From contig OX337240.1 in assembly GCA_946965045.2 (NCBI GenBank), positions 1,364,001 to 1,428,000 on the forward strand: DNA of 64,000 bases. Direction: 5' to 3'. This DNA comes from Epithemia pelagica. Its lineage: Eukaryota; Bacillariophyta; Bacillariophyceae; Surirellales; Surirellaceae. Position 1 is the stretch's first letter. Every line of letters starts with the position of its first letter. Shown piece by piece: positions 49,893 through 60,405 of this stretch. The notes beneath the pieces were generated by a model. That model had not been told where the DNA came from and did not search any database. It worked only from the letters and a program-made list of their open reading frames with translations. Both the position numbers and the translations under genes were made by a program.

Positions 49893-52800
49893 TTACTCCA
49901 GTGTGCTGTACTTCGCGATGTTGGAGGGAGTGATCCTTCGTCTACGGTAGAAGAGAACGTATGCCATTTCCGATACAACCTGCCGTGGGGGAATTGGATC
50001 CACTAGCTCGTCATCGAACTGAAGCCAAAGGGGTTCGGCAGATTCAGCGACAGCACGGGATGACAGTGCGGCCGATTCTTTTCCTTGGTTCGTTTCAGCC
50101 GCTTTAGCCCTCCCTCCAAGCCTCCATCCTGTTGTAGTGTCGGTGCCCTCAGTCTCAAGCAGTGTCGTGCCAAGCCCATTGAAGTCATACGCAACTTCTT
50201 CTCGTCCATCTTTTCCGCATGCAGTTGCCTTGCAAGTTGCCACATAGTGTCCGCCAGTCATACTACCATAGTGATTCATAACGGCAATCAAGTCATACAC
50301 ATGTGAGTCAGATGATTCCTCCTGTATAACGGGAGACTGGTTGTGACACCACTCGCTCAGATCTAACCCTGTCAAAGGAAAATTGACTTTCGTTGTTATC
50401 TTCTCTCTCCAGCGCGCAGACATGTTAAATCTCTTGATGTGAAACGTCAGTAGATCCGGAAGGCGCCAAAGATTCATGTGCTGACGACCCTCACGGAAAT
50501 CTTTACATCGAGGGCATCGCCAATTGTCATCCATAGATAAATTCTGAGACTTGCAAAACTCAGTAAGGCAAACTCCTAGGTCAATTCCTGAGCTACCAGG
50601 ACGAGTTCTCTTCGCTCTTTCCTTTCCAGCCTTCTGAGATTTCCGAAGTGTTTCAAGACCACTCTCTTCAACTTCCAGAGGAAGTGGCACGTAGAGTATT
50701 GAATCACGGCCACCAGACGAATTGCTGGGTTTCTTCTCGATTGACGAGTGATCTCGCCAATGGAGAATGATAATTTGCCTCGCGTTCAAGAAGTTCCCAA
50801 TTGTTCGAACCAATGAGAAAGGAAATATTTCCTCTTCGACTTCGTGGTTGTTTGCGTTTTGATGGGCGGCTTCAATGCCCGCCACACGGAGTTCAAATGG
50901 AAGACGATGCAAAAGCGCATTCACTTTCTTTATTAGAGAAACTGATACGTTGGTAACGTCAAAGCCTGGATTCCTGAACGGCTGCGCTTTTTCGCCGTCA
51001 GTGTTGCTATTCTTTTGCGAGAGACCCAGCCCGATTTTGATGTATTCTCGGTCGCAGTCGATTAACAAATCAATCAGTTCTGAGATCGCTGCTTGTGTCT
51101 TCTCATAGAGACGAGCAGCCTTATTCTCTCGGTCCATCGACGCAGGATCGTCCAGGTCAATGGGAGAGCTCCAATCAGAGTTGTACTGAAGGAAGCGTGA
51201 TGCTTGCGCCAAAATTTGAGCTCCTGCGCGAGCGTTACTCCATTCACTGTAACATTGTACATAGAATGGCTGTCCAAACAGGGCATACTGTCCAGATTCC
51301 CGGTTTGTATATCTATGATGAACAAGAAAATCAGTTGGCTTCATCTTCGGTATTGCATGAGAATACAGTGGTCGCACCCTGCCTTCATCGAAATGTTCCA
51401 TGGTGTAAGTTTCATCCCATTTCTTGGCGAAGTTGTCAAAATGAACCACCACTTCCCGTGAAACTGAAGTATGAGGTTCACCTGTTTCCTGTTCGTCGCC
51501 GGCTTCAACCTCAACTTCTTCTTCGTTCACCTCATGGTCCAAAATTTCCACAACGCTACCTTGATACCAATTGCCTCTTTTGTCCTTAGCGTCTACTCGC
51601 AGACCAAGCTTGAGGTCCGCTTCATTCCGGGGCCAGAGACTTCGCGATAGGGCCTTGGCCAAGGCCAAGGGATCACTATCCACGAGACGACACTCCTTTT
51701 CGTCCCCATACGATTCCAGATATCTTCTGATGAGCTTTTCTACTGTTGGCGAGGGCATCAGTTCGCTGTCTTGGGCATCGACAGGGCCGGCCTCTTCGTC
51801 TTCGTCAGCGGTATCCTCAAGCATCTCCTGTGGTGGATTGGAAGGGTTTCCGTTTGGTTTTAATGTCCTGGGTCTTAGAGTACTTTCAAATGCGACGATC
51901 AGTGTTGGTGCCGCCACATCTTCATGAGCTGCCTTTTTCCTCGCCAAGTGACTACAGGGGCCTTCTTTCTCCGTCAAAGGAACAATCCTGGTCTGCGAAC
52001 GAACCACTGAGTGTTCGCCTACATCATTGTTCACAACAACTGCTTCCGCACGACACAAACGAAGTCGAACACCAGGGATGCCGCACGCCTTCTGAATCCG
52101 TTGTCGGAGATCGCTTGAATCAGCCAGTCTGGACATGGCGATCACGTATTGTTCAGCGACGAACGTATCCGAAGGTGGTCCTGTCGAGGATCCAGATGAT
52201 TTCGAGTGCCTATTGCGATTGAAGCGGGTGCTCCTCTTTTCTCCCTTGCGTGGTTTGTTGAGAGTCCAAGGAGTATTAACCGCCGTTGCCCTTCGAATAA
52301 CCAGACACTGGAAAATCACATCTGCGACAGTGGGAACCGGAATAGATATAAGATTGAAAGGATCAAAATTTCGGCTCGAATACTTGCATACCGGGCATGT
52401 AACCGTGTTAAGTACTTGTCCCATTGCCACGTCCGCCATGATAGAATTGTTCCGTCTCAGAAAACGGCGCCATGCTTCATCACCCACTCTTGATAAATCC
52501 GTCTTCGCAACCCAATCATCTTCAACAGCTTCAACGTACGGCTTCTTTCGTACTCTATTACTATCTTCGTGAAGCACGTCCATCATGTAGTTAAGAAACT
52601 CTTGAGCGTCTTGCTGATCCCCGGCCGAAAACTGCGAATTGATGTGGCCAAGCTTTTGTCGGAAGTTCTTGGGCATTTTCTCACCTGTCTTGGCGCTCCA
52701 CATGGCACGTAGAAGCTCGGCAAACTCTTCCAGCAGCCGTCCACCAGTTCCTAGAGGGTTGTCCTTGTTTAAATCACCAGTGGACTTGTACTGTGCATTC

Positions 52801-55800
52801 AACAAATAAGATCGAAGTAGGGGTAGATAGCTGATGCATTGGACAGCGGAGTTCACGTAGCACGTGTTCCCCAGATTAGTCAGCCCACACGCCCCAAAAC
52901 CAGGATAGGAACATAACCTCATGTTTTCTCCGTTGTTGTTGCTTTCAACAGAACTTGTTTTCTTCACCGTTACAGGTCCCTTATTCTTGCTCGGAGACAT
53001 CGCGGTGGGTGAGTCAGCTTCGTTGGTGCTGTTTGTTCCACCGTTGGTCTTTGAGCTGTCTGAGCCGTGGTCTTGCTGGTCCGCTTCATTTGTGAACCGA
53101 CCAGCTTTGGCTAAACGGTCGGATTCCACATCAATCCATTCAACATGCCCATGCTCCTTAAAGTCGACCTTCACCTTTTTGCGCGCTCGAACATCAGACG
53201 ACTTGTATTTGTCGTACTCATCATTTTCATCATCCGTGTCTTCATCGATAATGTCCACTTCAAGAATCTGCACCAAATACCACCGCCCGGTGGAGTCCAT
53301 CGCATCAACATCCAACCCTACAAGCTTTGTCGGTTTAATCATAACATTGCCTTCTTTGTCAAGTCCCTGCATGAGATAGCGAAATTCTGTATCTTCCTCA
53401 GCCAATCGACGCACGCGCCCTGCCTTAGCGGCCGCTTCACGTGGAAACATTAACTTGCCGGCCTTGCTCATAACCGAGAACTCAAACATAACTTGGTCTC
53501 CATCGGCAAGTCCACTGCTCTCGACCGTGGCATTGTCTGTGTAGGTTCGCCAATTTGCTTTGATTTCTTCCAAAGCGGTGGGTGACAGCTCACCTTCTTC
53601 TTGCGAGACAAGTGTGCCATGTCGATTCTTGCACAACAAATTCCATGGTCCATATCTCGGGACAGGTTCTTGTTTCCCACCAGACCCATTTGGTTCCACC
53701 TTTTTCCAGAGTCGTCCCATGCCACGTCCATCCGAATCATATGGCTTGTAGACTTGCAACGAGAAGCGGACAACAATTTCTCCAAAGAATCGCCACAAGG
53801 GTTGGTCAGGTAAGGCCATGACACGAATAGTGATGGTACCCGCATCCCCTCGACGGTACGGTTGCAATGGGTCACAAAGTGAGCAATGAATGATCCAAGG
53901 ACGAACCGCCACATTTAACTTGAAATCAGCCACTTGGCTGGAATTCTTGGTATCATTCTTGTTCTCTCCATTCTCTGTCGACTCGTCTGCATCAAGTTTG
54001 CTACTGTCATTGCCGTTGTTGTAGTAGCTACTCGATGGTGGTAGGACCATGCGTGGGAGAGGTGGTCCTCCTCCATAAATTTCATACAATACATCCCAGA
54101 CACCAGGTGGTAACAGGAGATATTCGGGTGGGGAAGTGGATTGCTCCAGTTCTTCTTTCATGGGTTCGTACGATCCCAATGAACCTGGAATGTTGGTATC
54201 CGTATTCTTCTCCAAAAGTGTCTCGGTGGACATATCGCCTGGTCGTAACAAGGTCTGTCGACGTTTCCCAGCTACTCCAAATCCTGTGTAGGCAACCCAT
54301 TGATTCCACCACTGACGATCGACACAGTACAAGACGCCATATCCTGTACCTCCACAACCATCAATGCCACCCAATCCACCCCACACCGACGACGATAAGA
54401 CACGTCGATGTCGGTCGGCTAACAAGGCATCTCGTTTCAAAACACCTCCATTACTCACACCATTGCTCTTGTTGTCCGTCTTTAGTTTTTCATGCCAGAC
54501 GGAATGCCATTCCTTCCATTTGGCTTGCACTAAATCACGTTCCATAGAGAAGCTGGGCAACACACCTGATCCAAACAATCGATAAAAGCAGGCATCCAAT
54601 GCCACGTCGTCCAATTCACGATCGGCCCAGGCCTTGAATTCTTCCAGAGTCCACATGGACGAGGAGGACGCGGATGACGACGCTATATCTTCCAGTACTT
54701 TGCTCGCCGCCGTTGCCAAATCGACATCCTCATAATCCGCATCACTCTTGTTGTTGTTGTTATTGGCGTATTCAAAGAGTTGCAAAAATCTCATGACTTC
54801 GGAAGGAGGAACAATGGCTTCGGGCGCCGCCATGCCCGATCCTTCCTCAATATTGACTGCACCATGACTGCTGTTGTTCAAGCCATTGCCATTCGAATTG
54901 TTGGCATTCGCTGCCGGGTCACTGAATTGATTGCTCATTCGTTTGATAAAGCTTCCACCCTGTCGTCGACCAGGAGAGGGCGACCGTGGTTGTCGAGGCT
55001 GTGATGACGACGACGATGCTTGCGGTGCTTGCGCTTGCAATAATTGTGGTGGAAGTTGAGGCGACGAGGACGAATCGTCCGCTTCGGAGGAATCTTCCCG
55101 AACCCACAAGAGTCGTTGAATCAAATTCCATACAGCATTGGAAGGTACGGCAATGGGTGTTCGTGATTGACTGCGAGCAAAGGAGGGAATGGAAATCGGT
55201 TCTCGTTCCGAAGAGGACGACTTGGATTTTGCTTTGCTTTTTGCCCTCTTTTCGTCTTCGGATAGACTCGCGTCGTCGTCGGTATTGTTGGTGTGATTGG
55301 GAGTATCCTCCTTGGAGTCGTCTTTGACTGGTTTCTCCTGCACGGGCAAAAAGGCGGTTCCAAAGTAATGATAATGCGTCAAGGAGGCCAAGGAAACGAC
55401 ATGTTCATGCCCGACTTCCAACAACCAAGTGGGAACCCCTCCGGCCGGATGAGCCTCCAAAAAGTCTCTCAAAACGGACGATGGCACGCAGAGGTAAAAG
55501 AGTAATTGCAATCGTTGCGTCCGCGATCCTCGCAAGGCCAAGGCCATGAGAAAGACCACATTTTGCAATTGGACACCGGCCGGTAAGACGGGTGGTTCTG
55601 TCACATCCGGAACAATACTGGGTTTGGGCATGGGCCAAAGCGAAGATGTTGTTGTTGTTGATGATGATGATGATGGTTGTTGTTGTTTGGCGGAATGATT
55701 GACGTCCATATCCATATTGGCTGCCTTGGCGGTTTGTCCAGCCACACTGGCGACTCGAGACCACAGTGTTTCTGATAAATACAAGAGCAAGGTATAGACA

Positions 55801-56852
55801 TTGTCCAAGACATTCACGTCCGGTGTCAATTGTTGAGGGGATGTGTTTGGTTGCGAGGGCGACGACCGGCCACCCGCATTGGTATTATTGTTGTTGTTGT
55901 TATTGGTGGACGTTGTCGTTGTGGAGTGCATGCCGCTGCTGTGGGGGACCAGTTTCCACAATTTGGAAATGACATGAAGCGACAACAAATGTTGTTGTTG
56001 TGCCAATTGGAAGGCTTCTGCTTCGGCCTTGGCTGTGGCCGATGTGGAGGAAAAGACTCGACTGACAAATTTGTTATTGGAAGGTGTGACCGTACTCGAG
56101 GTTTCCATTTGTTTCAACAGGGTTCGTAACCGTCGTTGGACAAAGGTGACTTCGGTAGCGGACAATCGATTGGTGAGTCGACTTCGTAACATGTCCAAGC
56201 ACGACGGTACATCGGCTGGATCCAACAAATGCATGGATTGTGTTTGCCACAAGAACGTCCATTGTTGTTCGACCGAAAGTGCCGTGCCATTTCGTTTGTT
56301 GGCGTTATTAGTCGTATTGTTGTTGAGCGTGGCAATGGCGGCCAAGGCTTGGGAGGCATCTCCTTGCGACCAAGAATCTTCGCGGACACGCGTGGCCGGC
56401 GCATGACTATTGCTGGCCGTGGCAGTCCCTCCTTCCAGATTGGAAGGATGCGATCCATTCATGGAGCTACTACCACCACCACGACTCTTTTTGGATCGCA
56501 TCCGACCCAACCGTGACGACGCTTCATTGGACGATGCCGCTGCAGCCGCTGTGGCACCGGATTTTTGCGGCGAGGAGGGTGTTGAAGTGCTAATGGTGGG
56601 TGGCGAGGAGGAGGAGGAGGGTCCCTGCGGCTTGGCGGTGGTTGTAGAAGCAGCAGCAGCAGCACCCGTGGCAGCAGGAGCTGCCGATTGGCTTGGTGGT
56701 CGTGGTGGCGCAGAGGATTGTGGCACAGTATTGGTCGACGATTTGACCATTGTGGGTTGTGAATGGACTGGATATGAGGAGGGAGACGGAGGCATTCCAT
56801 CTCCACTCGTCATGGGATCCATGACGGCCATTTTGGAATTGGCGCAACCCAT
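49893..56852 (-). CDS. Giant ubiquitin-specific protease with DUSP and Tudor-like domains, myristoylation-type N-terminus
   Basis: A deubiquitinating Cys protease of 2319 residues in one uninterrupted exon. The N-terminus MGCANSKMAV fits N-myristoylation at Gly2 with palmitoylation at Cys3. The first ~800 residues are low-complexity (Ser, Asn, Gln, Pro). A DUSP domain follows near residue 840 (YCVDRQWWNQWVAYTGF, then LLPPGVWDVLYEIYGGGPP). Two Tudor-like segments flank the Cys half: GLDVDAMDSTGRWYLVQILE near 1180 and GLRVDAKDKRGNWYQGSVVE near 1755. The catalytic Cys box GLTNLGNTCYVNSAVQC is near 1325, and the zinc-knuckle pairs CPVCKYSS and CPRCKD are present. The His box YGSMTGGHYVA is near 2198 and the late FDD/YVLFYRR strand closes the fold. 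Layout matches the USP4/11/15/32 group. All catalytic residues look intact. Confidence 0.93.
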   Translation of the reverse strand: MGCANSKMAVMDPMTSGDGMPPSPSSYPVHSQPTMVKSSTNTVPQSSAPPRPPSQSAAPAATGAAAAASTTTAKPQGPSSSSSPPTISTSTPSSPQKSGATAAAAASSNEASSRLGRMRSKKSRGGGSSSMNGSHPSNLEGGTATASNSHAPATRVREDSWSQGDASQALAAIATLNNNTTNNANKRNGTALSVEQQWTFLWQTQSMHLLDPADVPSCLDMLRSRLTNRLSATEVTFVQRRLRTLLKQMETSSTVTPSNNKFVSRVFSSTSATAKAEAEAFQLAQQQHLLSLHVISKLWKLVPHSSGMHSTTTTSTNNNNNNNTNAGGRSSPSQPNTSPQQLTPDVNVLDNVYTLLLYLSETLWSRVASVAGQTAKAANMDMDVNHSAKQQQPSSSSSTTTTSSLWPMPKPSIVPDVTEPPVLPAGVQLQNVVFLMALALRGSRTQRLQLLFYLCVPSSVLRDFLEAHPAGGVPTWLLEVGHEHVVSLASLTHYHYFGTAFLPVQEKPVKDDSKEDTPNHTNNTDDDASLSEDEKRAKSKAKSKSSSSEREPISIPSFARSQSRTPIAVPSNAVWNLIQRLLWVREDSSEADDSSSSPQLPPQLLQAQAPQASSSSSQPRQPRSPSPGRRQGGSFIKRMSNQFSDPAANANNSNGNGLNNSSHGAVNIEEGSGMAAPEAIVPPSEVMRFLQLFEYANNNNNKSDADYEDVDLATAASKVLEDIASSSASSSSMWTLEEFKAWADRELDDVALDACFYRLFGSGVLPSFSMERDLVQAKWKEWHSVWHEKLKTDNKSNGVSNGGVLKRDALLADRHRRVLSSSVWGGLGGIDGCGGTGYGVLYCVDRQWWNQWVAYTGFGVAGKRRQTLLRPGDMSTETLLEKNTDTNIPGSLGSYEPMKEELEQSTSPPEYLLLPPGVWDVLYEIYGGGPPLPRMVLPPSSSYYNNGNDSSKLDADESTENGENKNDTKNSSQVADFKLNVAVRPWIIHCSLCDPLQPYRRGDAGTITIRVMALPDQPLWRFFGEIVVRFSLQVYKPYDSDGRGMGRLWKKVEPNGSGGKQEPVPRYGPWNLLCKNRHGTLVSQEEGELSPTALEEIKANWRTYTDNATVESSGLADGDQVMFEFSVMSKAGKLMFPREAAAKAGRVRRLAEEDTEFRYLMQGLDKEGNVMIKPTKLVGLDVDAMDSTGRWYLVQILEVDIIDEDTDDENDEYDKYKSSDVRARKKVKVDFKEHGHVEWIDVESDRLAKAGRFTNEADQQDHGSDSSKTNGGTNSTNEADSPTAMSPSKNKGPVTVKKTSSVESNNNGENMRLCSYPGFGACGLTNLGNTCYVNSAVQCISYLPLLRSYLLNAQYKSTGDLNKDNPLGTGGRLLEEFAELLRAMWSAKTGEKMPKNFRQKLGHINSQFSAGDQQDAQEFLNYMMDVLHEDSNRVRKKPYVEAVEDDWVAKTDLSRVGDEAWRRFLRRNNSIMADVAMGQVLNTVTCPVCKYSSRNFDPFNLISIPVPTVADVIFQCLVIRRATAVNTPWTLNKPRKGEKRSTRFNRNRHSKSSGSSTGPPSDTFVAEQYVIAMSRLADSSDLRQRIQKACGIPGVRLRLCRAEAVVVNNDVGEHSVVRSQTRIVPLTEKEGPCSHLARKKAAHEDVAAPTLIVAFESTLRPRTLKPNGNPSNPPQEMLEDTADEDEEAGPVDAQDSELMPSPTVEKLIRRYLESYGDEKECRLVDSDPLALAKALSRSLWPRNEADLKLGLRVDAKDKRGNWYQGSVVEILDHEVNEEEVEVEAGDEQETGEPHTSVSREVVVHFDNFAKKWDETYTMEHFDEGRVRPLYSHAIPKMKPTDFLVHHRYTNRESGQYALFGQPFYVQCYSEWSNARAGAQILAQASRFLQYNSDWSSPIDLDDPASMDRENKAARLYEKTQAAISELIDLLIDCDREYIKIGLGLSQKNSNTDGEKAQPFRNPGFDVTNVSVSLIKKVNALLHRLPFELRVAGIEAAHQNANNHEVEEEIFPFSLVRTIGNFLNARQIIILHWRDHSSIEKKPSNSSGGRDSILYVPLPLEVEESGLETLRKSQKAGKERAKRTRPGSSGIDLGVCLTEFCKSQNLSMDDNWRCPRCKDFREGRQHMNLWRLPDLLTFHIKRFNMSARWREKITTKVNFPLTGLDLSEWCHNQSPVIQEESSDSHVYDLIAVMNHYGSMTGGHYVATCKATACGKDGREEVAYDFNGLGTTLLETEGTDTTTGWRLGGRAKAAETNQGKESAALSSRAVAESAEPLWLQFDDELVDPIPPRQVVSEMAYVLFYRRRRITPSNIAKYSTLE

Positions 56853-58678
56853 GGTGTGTATAAATTATGCGCGGCTCGTTCCAACCAGGAACAACACACG
56901 TGTGTGCTCACTCCAGAAGCCACTCTTCCAAAAGCTGTCTGTCTTGGATGGTCAATTGGTAGATGTCTGGTACTGCCGTCTTGCTGCCAATGTGCACTTT
57001 TTTGTTGGCACACCAAGAAAATTCAATCAACACAACCCTTTTTAAGGAATGAGGAAAGGCTGCCAATTTAGTGCTGAACTGCCCTTTACGGACTTTCCCA
57101 GTTGGTGTGTGCGCTGACAGGATCTGTCTTTGTGACACGCAAGAACCAACCTGTTTCGATCGCACTGGATGTACCACCAACGTGCCAAACGCAGTGGAAT
57201 CTGTAGTGTGCTGGGTTCCAATTTCCAATGGGCTCTCCAACCACTGGATCCTGGTTGCTCTTTTCAGTGTCGATTCTCGTGTGGACGACGAAGCGATCCG
57301 TTCCCCGATAGAGAGAGAGAGAGACGGACCGCGACAGAGAGACGCCAAGGCTCTCGATGATCTACAGAGAGACCTCGAGGAAAGACAAAACAGACTCTCG
57401 AAAGAGAGATTGAGGAGGGAGATTGAGAGAATGAAGAGATGCCGCTAAGTGCCACCAACACACACAAAGCGACCATGATGGTGCTCCGAAAATTCTTCAG
57501 CGTTCTGACTCTGTAAAAGAAATATTAGAAATCAATGTTTAAAAGCATGTTCTCGCTGAGGTGTCTTCATTTTCAGGAACTCCCAAGCGTGACATAGAGA
57601 GAGGGATCGTACAACCCCAATCTCCTAATGCTTTAGGAAAGGGTCGGGGGCCATTTTTGGCCACGAGCCGGATCTACTAAATCTTTGCACAATTCCCGGG
57701 AAGCCGTTGGACGATGGGTTTTCCAAGATCCGGCAATTGTGATCCAACCGATGAGTTGTCTCTGCAAACTGAGGGGACATGCGGGGGGAGTCGTAACTCT
57801 ATGTCCTCCGGGACATCCAAAACTACCCCAGCAAAACTAAAGAGACAATGGCATGGATCATCCACACAAGTTCGACTATACTGGTTGTTGGTATAAAAGT
57901 TCAGGGACGACCAACCAAAACAAAGATGGTTGCGTAAACCGCGTCCACAACAACAGCTCCTTCCACAAAAAGGAAAGCTTTGTACTTGGTGGATGTTCCA
58001 AGTCGGTCGGGTATAGACAAGCGTTCCGTCCTTCGGAATTATCGCATCTCCTCTACGAACGACCAATGTGGCGTGGACGACAACGCTACCATAAGCCAAT
58101 TGTCCACTTTTGTACCTTGCATATGGGACTGGAATCCTGCGTCGTGCTCATTGATATGCCATTGCCAAATATCTCACGCGACCACATGTAGTCCTTTGTT
58201 GGTAAATCTCTCATGGATCTTCGTCTCACGTTCTTTCTTTCCTGTTGGGGGTCATTCTTGTATATTCGTCCCTTTTCAGACTTTTCTAGGTCAACAGTTT
58301 TCTATTTCTATGGCAACACCCCGCCCCCGTTTGCCGCAGAACAGTTGCTTCCACTCTTGGTGGAACCTGTATTGCATTTGAGGGATCGTTGATCGTTGCT
58401 CCCGGCAATTCCCACCAAGAACCTCTGTACGCAAAACGACCCGGGAATCCAGAGCCAATTGCGATTGGAAGAACACAAGGCGTATTATGAAAAGCCCCAA
58501 GGACAGATCCAAAAGGTTCTCGTTTGGAACCACCAGCTGAATGTACAAGAGTTTATTCGGAATGGATCCATGATGATACCTTCCATTGTCCTTGCGCGTC
58601 ATGGTCCTGTCAAGGTGATTGCATACACTTTCGGGAGTCACCGGGTGGGAGACGGTGTTTTCCCATGACAGCGCTGTG
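56853..58678. other. Long region upstream of the USP gene, no assigned gene
   Basis: About 1.8 kb. It holds the USP promoter and a (ga)n-rich run near 57309-57335. From about 57680 to 58668 several frames on both strands are protein-like but mutually inconsistent: on the plus strand, YGNTPPPFAAEQLLPLL at about 58302 and RLEEHKAYYEKPQGQIQKV at about 58465 in another frame; on the minus strand, an open 140-codon frame at 57677-58099. They could be pieces of a decayed gene. I cannot assign a family. Confidence 0.35.
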
Positions 58679-59482
58679 TTAAATTTCAATTCGTGTCTTG
58701 ACAAGAGACAAGGGAGTCGATTTGATGGATTCCAATTCTTCCAAGAGTTGTTCATCACTCATATCGGAGCAGTCGTCAAAGGGCGTGTCGGCCAGTATGA
58801 GTGCTACCGTTTGCGAATGGTCACGATACGGGGACAAGTCACATTCAATCGTGGTGGCGGTGAGGGAGGAGAATCCTCGCAAGGCCATAATGGCCTGTGC
58901 CTCATCAATTTTGCCCCGTAAACTCTCTTCTTGAGCGAGCAAATAGTCAACGGCCCTGCCCAATTTCACATGCTTGGCTTGCATTCGTTTGACTTTGCGC
59001 ATGGACAAGACGGCACCAATCGAGTTTTGACAGGCCAAGCGCGCCTTGGATCGATCCAAATGGACGCTAATGTCTTTGCTCACCGTTTCCTGTCGAATAC
59101 GTTGGGTAGAGATGCATTGTCGAATGATGGAGGCAAGTTGTTGTGCTTCCACTTCCATTTTCTCAATCCTGTCGTCTTCGGGCAAGAGTCGAGACGAATG
59201 AGAACTCGTGTCCGAGTCGTCGTCATTCTCATCGTCGTGGTCAATCTTGAGCGCCGATGTGGACATGACCGAAGCCAAGGGGCGTAGTTTCGCCATGCGT
59301 CGTAATTTGACACTGTTGCCGCCTTGGGTAAAGCTGCGTCGTGGTTTGGGAGACTTGCCGGATCGACCTCCTCCGAGACTGAGCAAACCGGTGGATCGGA
59401 CCGACGTATCGGTCAGGGAGGAATCATCGCTCAAATGGCCGTGTACATTGCCGTTGCCGTAGCGTTTGTTGATTGCAAGCAT
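58679..59482 (-). CDS. Divergent Snf7/ESCRT-III-like protein
   Basis: A 267-residue single exon. After a basic, Ser-rich N-terminus (residues 1-75: GGGRSGKSPKPRRSFTQGG) and an acidic linker (HDDENDDDSDTSSHSSR), the rest is helical: EKMEVEAQQLASIIRQCIST, then KARLACQNSIGAVLSMRKVK, then LGRAVDYLLAQEESLRGKID. The C-terminal DMSDEQLLEELESIK resembles the acidic ELLEELE-type end of CHMP4/Snf7. The helix order and spacing fit ESCRT-III, but the basic first helix is not typical. Assigned as Snf7-like on pattern alone; a general coiled-coil protein is the alternative. The classical VPS2 is at 10593. Confidence 0.55.
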   Translation of the reverse strand: MLAINKRYGNGNVHGHLSDDSSLTDTSVRSTGLLSLGGGRSGKSPKPRRSFTQGGNSVKLRRMAKLRPLASVMSTSALKIDHDDENDDDSDTSSHSSRLLPEDDRIEKMEVEAQQLASIIRQCISTQRIRQETVSKDISVHLDRSKARLACQNSIGAVLSMRKVKRMQAKHVKLGRAVDYLLAQEESLRGKIDEAQAIMALRGFSSLTATTIECDLSPYRDHSQTVALILADTPFDDCSDMSDEQLLEELESIKSTPLSLVKTRIEI

Positions 59483-60405
59483 GATTACGACAACAACAAA
59501 ATTTGGTAGAGAGTAAATACAGAGAGTTTAAGATATGTACTTTGTTTTGGTAGCTTGGTTTGTGACGAGAGCTTCAGTCCATCGATTCCTCTTTCGATCT
59601 AAAGTTCGAAATCACCTCGACAAAGTCTCCTTGTCTTTTTTGTCACACCGATGACTATTGGAAGAGTTAGGCCCTACCAGATATGGATTCATCACTCATA
59701 ACTTTCACTGACCATCGAAATCGACGGACCTAATAATCGATGGTTTTGATGTTGAGGGGCAGGGACTATGGGGGCAATCATCCAAATATATCAATACTGG
59801 TTGGGATGCTCCCCCCGCCGGTAACGTCCCCCACTGTGTCACAATTGCCTTCCTGTGGTTCATACTGGCAGAGAACGGCATTATGACCCTGTGACATTTA
59901 TAATTGGGGGAAGGAAGCATTCACTTATTAGTTGAAAGACATTGGTTTTTTGATGGGACATCTAAAGCGATCGGGGCTCAGGTAACCCTCTTTTCATCCC
60001 AAATCTGAAAAACAATGAAGACAATCAACTGTTCACTGTCCAAACGTCTCGTTCTCATATCCTTTACAGAAGTAGTTTCGTAGAAGTACTCGTGTGCGTC
60101 TGTTCCTTTGGATACTGCGTAGTGTAGTTTCCTCTTAAATGTAGATCTGATGGATGATGATACACTCAAAGCACAGGCGACCGAGACGCCAACCTCATTG
60201 GACCCTCTCTGCCTCACAAGTGCAATCATGAAGAAGCCGGAAGTTCCCCTTCTTCCGGTTCTCGGACCAACTCAAAACAGGAGACTGTCGATTCTGACCA
60301 AACTTGCACTTTGGCACTGCAACAATGAAAAAGATAATGGATGCTTTCTTCAAGACGCCTTCCATCCAAACTGCCGAGTAGATTGACGTTGTTTTACCTG
60401 CATTC
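59483..60405. other. Intergenic region between Snf7-like and PAP2 genes
   Basis: About 920 bp: Snf7-like promoter and PAP2 3' region. Open frames are short; nothing recognised. Confidence 0.35.
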
